40,731 bases of DNA from JAHBXL01 sp038247555 (GCA_038247555.1 JBBRUT010000017.1:1-40731), one strand, 5' to 3'. Shown: positions 24,007-32,495, counted from the first letter of the stretch. Notes: generated by a model not told the origin, from the sequence alone. Numbers and translations: made by a program.

Positions 24007-24116
24007 GGGTAGGTGCGATTGAGCTCTGAATAGAGGTACTCTGCTCGCCAGCGTTCGAAGCCCAGCCTCTGCGCGAGGCGCTCAGCGGGATGGGGAGGAT
24101 GACGGAGCCAATTCAT
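23865..24116 (-). pseudogene. 5' part of the frameshifted zinc-ribbon gene
   Basis: This frame starts 22 bases after the glnS stop and reads MNWLRHPPHPAERLAQRLGF, then YPWLTWPGVAAGIIVCTDL, which looks like a cytoplasmic start and the first membrane helix. After about residue 50 it becomes implausible (SSARSRHSSW), while the frame of the next entry continues the membrane domain. The two should be one protein of about 200 residues. A sequencing error and a true mutation are both possible. Confidence 0.45.
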
Positions 24117-24137
24117 GGATCAGCGTCGCTTCCATGC

Positions 24138-25928
24138 TCACACCTTCGCGGCCTCTTTGGCCCACGCGTCCTTGAGAGTTACGGTGCGGTTGAACACGGG
24201 CGCATTGGGCTTGGAATCCTGATCAGCGTAAAAGTAGCCGAGGCGCTCGAACTGGAAGCCGCCGCCAGCCTCCCACGTGTTGCCGGGCTTGAGCGATGCG
24301 GCGACGTGGGGATCGATGAACGCCTTCACGACCTCGAGCGAGGCCGGGTTGAGGTCATCCATGTAGTTCTCGGTGCGCTTGCCGGGGTGTTCGGCGGTGA
24401 AGAGGCGGTCGAAGAGGCGGACCTCCGCCGGGATGGCGTGAATCGCGCTGACCCAGTGGATGGTGCCTTTGACCTTGCGTTTATCCGGGGAATCGCCGCC
24501 GCGGGTCGCGGGGTCGTAGGTGCAGCGAACCTCGGTGACTTCGCCGGCGGCATCCTTCACAACACTGGTGCACTTGACGAAGTAGGCCCAGCGCAGACGG
24601 ACCTCGGCGCCGGGGGCGAGGCGGAAGAACTTCTTGGCGGGGACTTCCATGAAGTCGTCGCGTTCGATGTAGAGCTCGCCGGTGAAGGGGACCTTGCGGG
24701 TGCCCGCGGCGGGGTCCTCGGGGTTGGCGACAAAGTCGAGTTCATCGACCTTTCCACTTTGCCAGTTCTCGATTACGAGCTTGAGCGGACGGAGGACAGA
24801 CATGGTGCGCGGGGCGACCTTGTTAAGGTGCTCTCGCACGGCGTGCTCGAGGCGTGCGAGGTCGATATAGCTTTCGACCTTGGTGACGCCGATATCTTCG
24901 CAGAAGTTGCGGATGGACTCGGGTGTGTAGCCGCGGCGGCGAAGGCCGCTGATGGTGGGCATGCGTGGGTCATCCCAGCCGAAGACGACTTTGTCCTGCA
25001 CCATTTTGAGCAGGTTGCGCTTGCTCATCACGGTGTAGGTCGGGCGGAGCTTGGCGAACTCGATCTGCTGCGGGTGGTTGATGCGCGCGGCACCCCCACT
25101 TCCGCGTCCCTCATTGATCGCATCGATGAACCAGTCGTAGAGCGGGCGGTGGTCTTCGAACTCCAGCGTGCAGATGGAGTGGGTGATGCTTTCGAGCGAA
25201 TCTTCGATGCCGTGGGCCCAGTCGTACATCGGGTAGATGCACCAGTCGTTGCCGGTGTTGTGGTGGTGCTCGTGCACGATGCGGTACATCACCGGGTCGC
25301 GCAGGTTGAAGTTGGGCGAGGCAAGATCGATGCGGGCGCGGAGGGTGCGCGCGCCGTTGGGGTGCTTGCCGGCCTTCATCTCATCGAGCAGCCTGAGGCT
25401 TTCCTCGGCGGGGCGGTCGCGCCAGGGGCTGGTGGCAGGGACGCCGGGCTTGCCGCGGCGGGCGGCGACTTCCTCGGCGGCGAGATCGCAGACGTAAGCC
25501 TTGCCCTTGCGGATAAGGTCCTGGGCGAACTCGTACATCTTGCCGAAGTAGTTGCTGGCGAAGAAGAGGCCGCCACCGCTCCCCCCCTGGCCCTCCCAGT
25601 CTGCGCCGAGCCACTTCACATCGCGCTTGATGGAGTCGACGTACTCCTGCTCTTCTTTGGCGGGGTTGGTGTCATCGAAGCGGAGGTTGAACTTGCCGCC
25701 ATACTTGCGGGCCAGGCCGGAGTTCAGGCAGATGCTCTTGGCGTGGCCGATGTGGAGATAGCCGTTGGGCTCTGGCGGGAAGCGGGTGTGGACCTTGCCC
25801 TGCCACTTTCCGGAGGCGTTGTCGGCCTCGATGATCTGCTCGATGAAGTTGAGCGGTTTGGCGGCCGCGGCGTCATTGGCGGGGTCTGAGTGGGAGTTTG
25901 GGGGCGTGGGCGAGGTGGGGGCGGTCAT
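24138..25928 (-). CDS. glnS: Glutaminyl-tRNA synthetase
   Basis: The 596-residue class I enzyme charges tRNA-Gln with glutamine. The HIGH motif is HIGH at 59-62 (GYLHIGHAKS), preceded by the characteristic PPEPNG. The second signature is VMSKRNL. Further GlnRS hallmarks are FDDTNP, WCIYPMYDWAHG and ALEFDDHR-type sequence (here LEFEDHRPLYDW). The C-terminal beta-barrel anticodon domain (about 365-580) includes FARLAPGAEVRLRWAY-type sequence. The first 22 residues are a Pro/Ala-rich extension. The presence of this enzyme and of GluRS at 27614 means tRNA-Gln can be charged directly. The ATG at 25928 has TAGAAT 8 bases upstream. Confidence 0.96.
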   Translation of the reverse strand: MTAPTSPTPPNSHSDPANDAAAAKPLNFIEQIIEADNASGKWQGKVHTRFPPEPNGYLHIGHAKSICLNSGLARKYGGKFNLRFDDTNPAKEEQEYVDSIKRDVKWLGADWEGQGGSGGGLFFASNYFGKMYEFAQDLIRKGKAYVCDLAAEEVAARRGKPGVPATSPWRDRPAEESLRLLDEMKAGKHPNGARTLRARIDLASPNFNLRDPVMYRIVHEHHHNTGNDWCIYPMYDWAHGIEDSLESITHSICTLEFEDHRPLYDWFIDAINEGRGSGGAARINHPQQIEFAKLRPTYTVMSKRNLLKMVQDKVVFGWDDPRMPTISGLRRRGYTPESIRNFCEDIGVTKVESYIDLARLEHAVREHLNKVAPRTMSVLRPLKLVIENWQSGKVDELDFVANPEDPAAGTRKVPFTGELYIERDDFMEVPAKKFFRLAPGAEVRLRWAYFVKCTSVVKDAAGEVTEVRCTYDPATRGGDSPDKRKVKGTIHWVSAIHAIPAEVRLFDRLFTAEHPGKRTENYMDDLNPASLEVVKAFIDPHVAASLKPGNTWEAGGGFQFERLGYFYADQDSKPNAPVFNRTVTLKDAWAKEAAKV

Positions 25929-25936
25929 AGGGGCGG

Positions 25937-25942
25937 ATTCTA
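25937..25942 (-). promoter_or_regulatory. -10-like TAGAAT before glnS
   Basis: On the minus strand TAGAAT ends 8 bases before the glnS ATG at 25928. No Shine-Dalgarno sequence lies between. Confidence 0.4.
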
Positions 25943-25970
25943 CGGCGGCCGACGCCCCGCACCCGCGGTC

Positions 25971-27194
25971 TCACTTCAGCGCGGCCTCGGCGGTCTTGAG
26001 ATCGACGCCGAGGATCTGCTTGGCAACGGGGTCGAGGGTGTCGCGCGGGCCGACGATGTGGATGGTGCGGTGGCGATGGGAGGCGGATGCGCCGGGGGCG
26101 AGCGCTGCGGCGGGTGAACTGGTCTCCAGCTCGTAGAAGCCATTGACAGGGTTGCCGTCCTTGTCGAGATCGCCGTGGTTGTAGGAGTTGATGGCGTCGC
26201 CGGCGTAGGGTTCCTTCTGGATCTCCCACATGGAGTTGATGTAGGGGAGCGTGTGGGCGCTATCGGGGAGGGTGTACTTCACGATGGTGAGGACGCTGCG
26301 GGTTGGGTCCCACGATCCGACGATGGGGCGGGAGCGCGCGGGGGAGAGGCCGATCTTGGTGCGCATCTTCGCATCGCCGCGGAAGTAGATGACGCTGTGG
26401 GGCTCATCGACCGCGACACGGTTGGCGGGGACCTTGCCGAAATAGTTGTCGGTGACGATGGGACCGAGCTTGGCGGCATCGCCCTTGACGTAGGGCGCGA
26501 TGACGACGGCGGAGTCGGATGGCTTGAACATTCCCAGGACCCAGAGGGAGAGCAGGCCGGATTCCTTCTGCCAGGCTTCGGTGCCGGTGTTGGTGATGGC
26601 GTTGTCGGATTCGAAGGCGACGAGAGTGGTGTCGCCGGGGAGGGTGATGCCCAGATCCGCCGCGGCGGCGGAGCGATCGATCAGGCGGATGACGCGGTCG
26701 ATGCGGAGTTTGAACTTTGAGCCGGAGTAGTTGGAGAACTCGGCATCGTGACGGAATGCGACCATGTCAGAGTTCTGCGAGGCGACTTCGTACGCGACGG
26801 AGTCGATGCAGGCGGGGGTCTGCCAGTCGTGGAGCGTGAACTCGTCGCCCTTCTTGAAGAAGATGGCGAACTGCCCGCCCTCGGGGCCCATCCAGAAGCG
26901 GTCTTCGCCGCCGAAGGCGTTGATCTTGGGGACGAGCTTGCCGGCGGCGATGAGGTCGTAGTTGATGGAGCCGAAGGATGTTCCACCGTCGCCCGCGGCG
27001 GTGCTGGTCATGATGCGTCCCTGGAAGCCGGGGACGACGGCGATCTTGGACTGGCCGTCACTGGACGCCAGCACGATCGTCTGCTTGTGCTTGCGCAGGA
27101 ACTCGACATCCTCGCCGAAGGCTTTGTCCTTGGGTGTGGCGGCGGGGTTGAGGGTTGCGGCGGAGAGCATGGCGGCTGCGAGCAGGAGGGTCAT
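25971..27194 (-). CDS. Secreted DUF6786-like protein
   Basis: The 407-residue product begins with a signal peptide (MTLLLAAAMLSAATLNPAA). The rest is a single domain rich in strands, with conserved-looking blocks GFQGRIMTSTA, FGGEDRFWMGPEGGQF, VAFESDNAITNTG and EIQKEPYAGDAINSYNHG. The fold resembles galactose mutarotase-type beta-sandwiches, and I recall the blocks from DUF6786 proteins of planctomycetes and related phyla; both points are tentative. It is probably periplasmic. The ATG at 27194 has CGGAG 6 bases upstream, and the signal peptide supports it over the longer frame reaching 27254. It lies between gltX and glnS on the same strand. The function is unknown. Confidence 0.65.
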   Translation of the reverse strand: MTLLLAAAMLSAATLNPAATPKDKAFGEDVEFLRKHKQTIVLASSDGQSKIAVVPGFQGRIMTSTAAGDGGTSFGSINYDLIAAGKLVPKINAFGGEDRFWMGPEGGQFAIFFKKGDEFTLHDWQTPACIDSVAYEVASQNSDMVAFRHDAEFSNYSGSKFKLRIDRVIRLIDRSAAAADLGITLPGDTTLVAFESDNAITNTGTEAWQKESGLLSLWVLGMFKPSDSAVVIAPYVKGDAAKLGPIVTDNYFGKVPANRVAVDEPHSVIYFRGDAKMRTKIGLSPARSRPIVGSWDPTRSVLTIVKYTLPDSAHTLPYINSMWEIQKEPYAGDAINSYNHGDLDKDGNPVNGFYELETSSPAAALAPGASASHRHRTIHIVGPRDTLDPVAKQILGVDLKTAEAALK

Positions 27195-27250
27195 GGGTTG
27201 CTCCGGGTGGTTTGAGCAGTGTACCGCGCGGGGCCAGTGGAGAGAGGGAG

Positions 27251-27280
27251 ACAAATGGCAGATGGCAAATGGGACATTTG
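27251..27280 (+). repeat. CAAATGG-type dispersed repeat, copy 1
   Basis: Two direct copies of a GGCA(G/A)ATG unit sit in ACAAATGGCAGATGGCAAAT, followed by a short inverted segment. Related blocks occur at 29478-29516 and 37820-37838. Confidence 0.5.
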
Positions 27281-27305
27281 AGTCGGAGGAGAGGCTCGCG
27301 CAAAG

Positions 27306-27376
27306 ACGCTGAGCCGCTGAGCCGCAGAGCCGCTGAGCCGCGGAGCCGCGGAGGCGCGGGGCCGCTGAGGCGCGGG
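27306..27376 (+). repeat. Degenerate 8-9 base tandem repeat (CCGCTGAG)
   Basis: About eight copies of a unit close to CCGCTGAG, drifting to CCGCGGAG and GGCGCGG, stand head to tail. The region lies upstream of the DUF6786-like gene. No ORF is credible through it. Confidence 0.7.
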
Positions 27377-27407
27377 GCGGGATAAGGCGGATGGGGAGAA
27401 AGGTGTC

Positions 27408-27491
27408 CGCGGATCAACTCGGATCAACTCGGATGGACGCGGATACGAAGAGGCGGGAGCCGCAGATCAACGCAGATGACGCAGATCCGAG
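27408..27491 (+). repeat. CGGATCAACT and CGCAGATCAA repeats
   Basis: Two repeat types adjoin. The first is CGGATCAACT twice, then CGGATGGACG and CGGATACG (27408-27447). The second is CGCAGATCAA, CGCAGATGA and CGCAGATCC (27461-27489). The latter resembles the CGCAGAG blocks at 5396 and 9111. Confidence 0.65.
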
Positions 27492-27613
27492 AGGAAGCAG
27501 AGAAGAAGAGGGAGATGCAGAAGAAGCAACGATGGGACAGAAGAAGGCGGAGATGAGAAGGAAAGAGTTCGGAAGGGGAAGGAGAAGAGCGGGCGGAAGA
27601 AGAGGATCGGCCA
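27492..27613. other. Purine-rich spacer
   Basis: The plus strand is almost all A and G here. This is the end of the 419-base gene-free stretch from 27195 to 27613, whose other parts are the three repeats above. I see no gene or RNA in it. Confidence 0.6.
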
Positions 27614-29371
27614 TCAAGCAGCAACTGTGCGCAGGCATGTGTCGATACGTTTGAGGCAGGAGAGCTTGCCGAGAGCGGCCATGGTTTCGCCGAGGCCGGG
27701 ACTCACGGCCGCGCCGGTGAGGGCGATGCGGAGGGGCTGGGCGATGGGGCCGGGGTTGGGAAGAGCGTGGGCCTGCGCGAAGGCGTCGAGGTGCGCGGCG
27801 AGACCGGCGAGTGTGAAGTCGAGCATCGCGTTCAAAGATTCGCGGAACTCGCGGAGGAGCGTGAGGCCGCGGCGTGCCCCTGTTGAGTCATCGGCGAGGA
27901 TGTGTTTCTCGACAGCTTTGGTATCAAAGTCGGTGGCATCATCATCACGAAACATGAAGCCTGCGGACTTGAGGCCGTCGCGCAGGGTCTTTGCGCGGGG
28001 TTTGATCGCGGCGGCGAGGATGGCGAGGCGATCGCGGGGGATCGCGGCGAGGTGAGCGGCCGAGGTGGGCTCGAACTCCGCGAGCCATGCGAGCATGCGG
28101 TCGGCGAGAACATCGTCGGTCATGGCGCCGATGTAGTCGGCATTGAATGAGAGGAGCTTGGCGCGGTCGAACTTGCTGTTGGTCTTGCCGATGCGGTCGA
28201 TCGCGAAGTTCTGCGAGAGGAAGGTGTTGTCGAACTTCTCGAGATCCTTGCCATCGGGCAGCTTCATGCCGGGATTCCAGCCCAGCAATGCGAGGTAGTT
28301 GCAGATGGGCTCGGGGAGGTAGCCTGCCGCGCGGAAGTCGGCGACTTCGATCTCGGGAAGGGCGACGTTGTAGACGCGGCCGATGGCGGATGCGACCTCG
28401 AGCGAGTCGTTGTCCTTGGCGAGGAACCCGGCGACATCGGCGGCCGCGAGTCCCAGACGCTGCGCGAGCAGCTCGGGCGTGAGCGCGGGCTCCTGCTTGA
28501 TGCGGGCCTGGATCGCCGCGCGGGCAGCCTTGGCCTTGTCACGCTTGCTCATCTTGGTGCCATCGACGTTGAAGATGAGGGGCATGTGCGCGTAGACGGG
28601 CGTGCGGAAGGGCTGGCCGTTGTCGAGCCGCTTCAATGCTTTCTGCATCGCGACGTGCCGCGGCGTGTTGGCAAGGTGCTCCTGGGCGCGCATGACATGC
28701 GTGACGCCCATCAGCTCATCGTCGATCACGACGGCGAAGTGGTACGTCGGGAAGCGGTCGGCCTTGAGGATGACGAAGTCGTCGAGCTCGCCCGCGGCGA
28801 TCTTGACATCGCCGAGGACCTGATCGGGCACGATGACCTCTTCATGGAGCGCGAGGAAGCGGACGACGTGGGGCTGGGTCTTTGCCTGTTCCCAGCGCGC
28901 GGCGTTGAAGACACCGGGCTCGATATCGGCGGGGCGCTCGTAGCGGTAGGTCTGCTTGGCGGCGACAGCGGCCTTGCGCTTCACCTCCAGGTCGCCAGCA
29001 TTCTCGAACGCGGGGTAGGCGCGGCCGGATTTCACGAGCGCCTCGATGTAGGCGTGATACGTCGGGACGCGCTGCGCCTGGAAGTATGGGCCGACGGGGC
29101 GTGAGGCTCCACCGATGGTGCGGCCGTCGGCCATCTTCAAGGCGGGGCCATCGTCCCACTCGATGCCGAGCCATGCGAGGTCTTCGAGGATGCCGCGGGC
29201 CGATTCGTCGCTGCTGCGGGCCCGATCGGTGTCCTCGATGCGGATCATGAAGCGGCCATCGCTTCGCTTGGCGAAGGCCCAGCAGAAGAGCGCGGAGCGT
29301 GCGCCGCCGATGTGGAGGTGGCCGGTGGGCGAGGGCGCGAAGCGTGTGACGACGTGATCGGAGGCGGTCAT
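27614..29371 (-). CDS. gltX: Glutamyl-tRNA synthetase
   Basis: The 585-residue class I enzyme charges tRNA-Glu. The HIGH motif reads HIGG (20-23, in PSPTGHLHIGGARS), a form normal for GluRS. The KMSKS motif is GTKMSKRDKAK. IRIEDTDRAR and the VVIDDELMGVTHVMR segment are also typical. Length is about 100 residues above the usual 480, mostly due to extra sequence in the middle (about 330-400) and the anticodon-binding region. The open frame continues 125 codons upstream, but that part is serine- and proline-rich and is the reverse of a purine-rich spacer. The ATG at 29371 fits the family start and has TACTCT 8 bases upstream. Confidence 0.96.
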   Translation of the reverse strand: MTASDHVVTRFAPSPTGHLHIGGARSALFCWAFAKRSDGRFMIRIEDTDRARSSDESARGILEDLAWLGIEWDDGPALKMADGRTIGGASRPVGPYFQAQRVPTYHAYIEALVKSGRAYPAFENAGDLEVKRKAAVAAKQTYRYERPADIEPGVFNAARWEQAKTQPHVVRFLALHEEVIVPDQVLGDVKIAAGELDDFVILKADRFPTYHFAVVIDDELMGVTHVMRAQEHLANTPRHVAMQKALKRLDNGQPFRTPVYAHMPLIFNVDGTKMSKRDKAKAARAAIQARIKQEPALTPELLAQRLGLAAADVAGFLAKDNDSLEVASAIGRVYNVALPEIEVADFRAAGYLPEPICNYLALLGWNPGMKLPDGKDLEKFDNTFLSQNFAIDRIGKTNSKFDRAKLLSFNADYIGAMTDDVLADRMLAWLAEFEPTSAAHLAAIPRDRLAILAAAIKPRAKTLRDGLKSAGFMFRDDDATDFDTKAVEKHILADDSTGARRGLTLLREFRESLNAMLDFTLAGLAAHLDAFAQAHALPNPGPIAQPLRIALTGAAVSPGLGETMAALGKLSCLKRIDTCLRTVAA

Positions 29372-29379
29372 GGGAACAG

Positions 29380-29385
29380 AGAGTA
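29380..29385 (-). promoter_or_regulatory. -10-like TACTCT before gltX
   Basis: On the minus strand TACTCT ends 8 bases before the gltX ATG at 29371; there is no Shine-Dalgarno sequence. Confidence 0.35.
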
Positions 29386-29477
29386 GGAGAAGGCCGCCGC
29401 GGCTGGAGGTGGATTGGAGAGACAGAGGAATGGCTCGTGCAGAGGAGCGGAGCCGCAAAGGGCGGAAGAGAGCGGGA

Positions 29478-29516
29478 GACAAATGGCTAATCGCAAATGA
29501 GCAAACGGCAAATCGG
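29478..29516 (+). repeat. CAAATGG-type dispersed repeat, copy 2
   Basis: Four degenerate units of about 10 bases, in the forms CAAATGGCTA, TCGCAAATGA, GCAAACGGC and AAATCGG. The start ACAAATGGC matches the block at 27251. Confidence 0.5.
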
Positions 29517-29622
29517 AGGCAAAGCAGAAGACGGGAAGAAAGGGGGCGGAGGAGGGGACGGATGGGAGAGGATGTGGGTGAAGACAGGGGATCACGGAAG
29601 CGGATCGGAGTGCATGGAATGA

Positions 29623-29651
29623 AAAAGGCCCCGGCGCATGCCGGGGCCTTG
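29623..29651 (-). terminator. Intrinsic terminator of the TlpA-like gene
   Basis: An 11-bp stem (AAGGCCCCGGC / GCCGGGGCCTT) with a 4-base loop lies at 29626-29651. On the minus strand it is followed by TTTTTCA. It lies 33 bases after the stop at 29685. Confidence 0.85.
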
Positions 29652-29684
29652 GGTGGTGTCAAACACGGGATCAGCGAATCGAGT

Positions 29685-31043
29685 TTACTGGCCTTCCTTC
29701 TTCTCTTCTTCTTCAACGATCGGCTCAGGGCAGGGCAGTCCGGCATCTTTGAGCAGGGCGTCGATCTTCTTGGCCTTGTCCGCGAGCTTGCCGCCGGGAT
29801 GCAGACCGTTGTAGCGGACCTTTCCGGCGGGGTCGAGGATCGCGACGTGCGGGATGCCGCGGACGCCGTAGGACGGGTTGAAGACTTCCTGATCGCTGAA
29901 GCCGACGGTCCAGGTGACTTCCATGTCCCTGATGAACCCGGTCATGAGTTCCTTTTCCTTGGCCGGATCATCCTTGGTTTCGGTGCGCTCGCGAGTCTTG
30001 GGGTTGGAGTGCGAGCCCTGGATACTGGTCACGCCGAGGATGGTGACCGGGTAGCCGTCGTAGCGCTTCTGCAGTTCGCGCACGTTGGGGAAGCTGCCGA
30101 TGCACGGTCCGCACCAGGTGGCCCAGAAGTCCACTACAACCACACGACCCTTGAGGTCGGCAAGCGACTTGATCTTGTCGTCGGTACACCAGTTGAAGGT
30201 GATCGCGGGGGCGGTGTTGTTCATCAGTTCGCCCTTGGCGAACGAGCTGTCGAGGTAGGCGAGGGAGCGCTTCAGGCTGGACATCAGGCGAGTCTCGGTT
30301 CCGTCCTCGCTTGCGGGGGCATCGGCAACACCCTTCTCCATGACCTTGATCGATTTGAGACGGATTCGGGTCTTGACGTCGGCGTGGATGTCATCGTTGG
30401 CTGAAACGGAATCAAAGAATGAACCGACCGCGGCCGCGGTCTGTGGCGACATGTCGTTGGCGAGGAGGGGCTCGATGGTGTCGATGAGGCGAGCATCGCG
30501 GACGATGTCGGCGGGGAAGAAGCCGATGCGGCGGAAGTAGTCGCTGCCGTCGGTCTCGGTCTTGAGCAGTTCGCCGGCGGAAGGGTGGGCCGCGGCGGAG
30601 CGGTAGGCCTCGGCCATTTCGGCCTGCATCTTTCGACGGGCTTCGGGGGAGAGATCGGCGGCATCGGGGAAGTTGATGACGCGGAGCATGGCGGCGCGTG
30701 CGCCGTCGGCATCTGGCTGCTTGGCCAGCTCGGCCAGCCTCGGGGCGACGGTCTGCTTGGTCGCTGGCAACCTTGAGAACATGCCGGAGCGGGTGAGCTT
30801 CTGAAGCTGGGCGATGGTCGCTTCGTTGACGGAGATGGAGGCGATCCCCTCTTCCGCGGCGGCCTTCATGGCGTTCATGGATTCGGTGCGATCGGTGGAG
30901 GAGTTGCCGGCTTCCTGCACCTTGGTGATGAAAGCATCGATCTGATCATCGGTGGGCGGCGCGGCGAGCGCGGCCTGGGCAGCACCGAGCGTTGCGCCGG
31001 CGGCAAAGACCGTGGCAAGGATCAACCTTCTAAACGTTCGCAT
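29685..31043 (-). CDS. Secreted TlpA-like thioredoxin-fold protein
   Basis: The 452-residue protein has a Sec signal peptide (MRTFRRLILATVFAAGATLG, cleaved near ALA). Residues about 40-290 form a helical region without a family I can name. Residues about 290-440 are a TlpA/ResA-type thioredoxin domain with the redox motif CGPC in FWATWCGPCIGSFPNV and the cis-proline in GVRGIPHVAIL. It probably reduces or repairs disulfides outside the cytoplasm. The C-terminus is a Glu/Lys-rich tail. The ATG at 31043 has AGGAG 7 bases upstream, which is why I prefer it to the TTG two codons earlier. Its terminator is clear, so it is a single-gene unit. Confidence 0.88.
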   Translation of the reverse strand: MRTFRRLILATVFAAGATLGAAQAALAAPPTDDQIDAFITKVQEAGNSSTDRTESMNAMKAAAEEGIASISVNEATIAQLQKLTRSGMFSRLPATKQTVAPRLAELAKQPDADGARAAMLRVINFPDAADLSPEARRKMQAEMAEAYRSAAAHPSAGELLKTETDGSDYFRRIGFFPADIVRDARLIDTIEPLLANDMSPQTAAAVGSFFDSVSANDDIHADVKTRIRLKSIKVMEKGVADAPASEDGTETRLMSSLKRSLAYLDSSFAKGELMNNTAPAITFNWCTDDKIKSLADLKGRVVVVDFWATWCGPCIGSFPNVRELQKRYDGYPVTILGVTSIQGSHSNPKTRERTETKDDPAKEKELMTGFIRDMEVTWTVGFSDQEVFNPSYGVRGIPHVAILDPAGKVRYNGLHPGGKLADKAKKIDALLKDAGLPCPEPIVEEEEKKEGQ

Positions 31044-31193
31044 ATGCAAGCTCCTGCCCCCGCCCTTTCATCGCCCCTCTGCTACCGGATCAAAGATCGT
31101 TCGCGGCGTCAAACGATGACGCGATGGGTATTGTCACCCAGATGCACCCCTGGCCGCAAGTCGGGTGTGGATCAAATGGCGGGAAAGAAGGAC

Positions 31194-31223
31194 TTGCAAA
31201 GGTTGCAGGGAGTTTGGTAGGCT
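31194..31223 (+). promoter_or_regulatory. Possible promoter of the gene at 31269
   Basis: TTGCAA (31194-31199), an 18-base spacer and TAGGCT (31218-31223) would start transcription near 31231 and give a leader of about 38 bases. The spacer between this gene and the divergent thioredoxin gene is 225 bases. Confidence 0.35.
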
Positions 31224-31268
31224 GCTGCTCGGGATCAGCACGGCCAGGGAAGGCCCGGGGAAGCTCGT

Positions 31269-32495
31269 ATGGGCCGTCTGTCGCGCATTGTCTTGATTGT
31301 GCTGGGTTTGAGCGCAGCGTTGCAAACCGCTTTGGCGGAGCAGGCGGCTTTTCCGTCCCCGGCCCCGGCCCCGGCCTCGCCGGCCCCGCGCCCGCCGGCA
31401 TTGCCGCGGGCGTGCAAGGTGTTGCATCTGCATGTGCGCGGGGACCTTGACTGTCTGCGGCTGGCGCGGGAGTTTGGGGAGGCGATCAGTGCGGCGAGCG
31501 GGGACGGCACGGAGGTGCTGCTGCTGGAGTTCTCCGGGGACCGGTGGCGGGCGGATGTTGTGCACGCGATGGCGAAGGCGATGCGCGATCCTGGAACGCC
31601 CGCCGCGGCGGGGCGGGCGGTGTCGCGGCGGGTGTTGGTGCTGCTTGATGATGAAGCAGGGAGGGTTGGGTTCGGGCAGACTTCGCTGGCGCTGCTGGCG
31701 GATGCGTGCGCGATCACGCCACGTACGCGCATGGTGTTTGAGCCGGCGGATGACCTGCGGGCGACGGCGGGCCCGGAGACGGATTGGGAGCGCGTGGATC
31801 GGGAGCTGCAAGGCCTGCTGTATCTTGCGGCGAAGGATCGACAGGCGGATGTGCTGCTGAGTTCGCTGTTGCCCCGGCCCAGCGGGCCGCTATGGGCAGC
31901 GCCCGCCGCGGATGCATCGCTGCCTTGGCGGCTGGCGCACAACCGTCCTGCGCATGCATCGGCGGCACTGGTCGTGCCGGAGGGTGGAGAGGATGGCGCG
32001 GTGAACGTGCGGATTGATGGTGCGATGGCCGCGAGACTGGGGATTGTGACCTGCCAGACGAAAGATGCGGGGCAACTGCTTGCGAGCCAGGGGATGCGTG
32101 CGCGGCCGATCATCCGGAAGGAACTGGTCAGCGGGCTGAACGAGGCACGCGGGAAAGTGATCCGACTTGTAGAGCAGCTTGATGAGGGACTGCGCACGGT
32201 GGACATTGATGTTGCGCAGGCGGCGAAGCTGCGAGGACAGGAAGCGCCGAAGCAGAAGCGAGAAACCGGGGAGCGGGCCAAGCGGTTGATTGTGGAGGCC
32301 GAGCGGCGGCTGCTGGATGCGGAGGCGGTGATGACGGAGTATCCGGAGTTGCTGTCGGCACTGCCGCCGGGGCGCACGCCGGTGGGGCAGGATCCTGAAA
32401 AGCACCCGATGCTGTGGCGGTGGCGGTTTCAGGATCTGCGGAACGATGTCGATCGGCTGCGGGCGTCGGCGGAATCGCTTTCGCGGACACCATGA
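31269..32495 (+). CDS. Secreted protein with possible degenerate ClpP/crotonase-like fold
   Basis: The 408-residue product begins with a signal peptide (IVLIVLGLSAALQTALA) and a Pro/Ala-rich linker. Residues about 50-170 recall the ClpP/crotonase-like fold of NfeD-type membrane proteases: VLHLHVRGDLD, VLLLEFSGDRWRADVVHAMA, then VLVLLDDEAGRVGFGQTSLALLADAC and AITPRTRMVF. The catalytic serine expected in the segment before LALLADAC is not evident, so it may be inactive. The rest (about 260-400) is helical and rich in charged residues. The assignment is tentative. The gene has a promoter-like pair upstream and GGGGA about 8 bases before the ATG. Confidence 0.55.
   Translation: MGRLSRIVLIVLGLSAALQTALAEQAAFPSPAPAPASPAPRPPALPRACKVLHLHVRGDLDCLRLAREFGEAISAASGDGTEVLLLEFSGDRWRADVVHAMAKAMRDPGTPAAAGRAVSRRVLVLLDDEAGRVGFGQTSLALLADACAITPRTRMVFEPADDLRATAGPETDWERVDRELQGLLYLAAKDRQADVLLSSLLPRPSGPLWAAPAADASLPWRLAHNRPAHASAALVVPEGGEDGAVNVRIDGAMAARLGIVTCQTKDAGQLLASQGMRARPIIRKELVSGLNEARGKVIRLVEQLDEGLRTVDIDVAQAAKLRGQEAPKQKRETGERAKRLIVEAERRLLDAEAVMTEYPELLSALPPGRTPVGQDPEKHPMLWRWRFQDLRNDVDRLRASAESLSRTP

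Larger units (their letters stand above)
29372..29622. other. Purine-skewed spacer upstream of gltX
   Basis: The gene-free stretch 29372-29684 is purine-rich on the plus strand. It holds a -10-like TACTCT (minus strand, 29385-29380) 8 bases before the gltX start, a CAAATGG-type repeat at 29478-29516, and the terminator of the next gene. Nothing else was recognised. Confidence 0.55.

Noticed and set aside
24090..25889. 599-codon plus-strand frame opposite glnS
   Set aside because: Shadow of glnS: compositionally skewed and without motifs.
27306..27376. CRISPR array
   Set aside because: Units of 8-9 bases without spacers; this is a degenerate tandem repeat.
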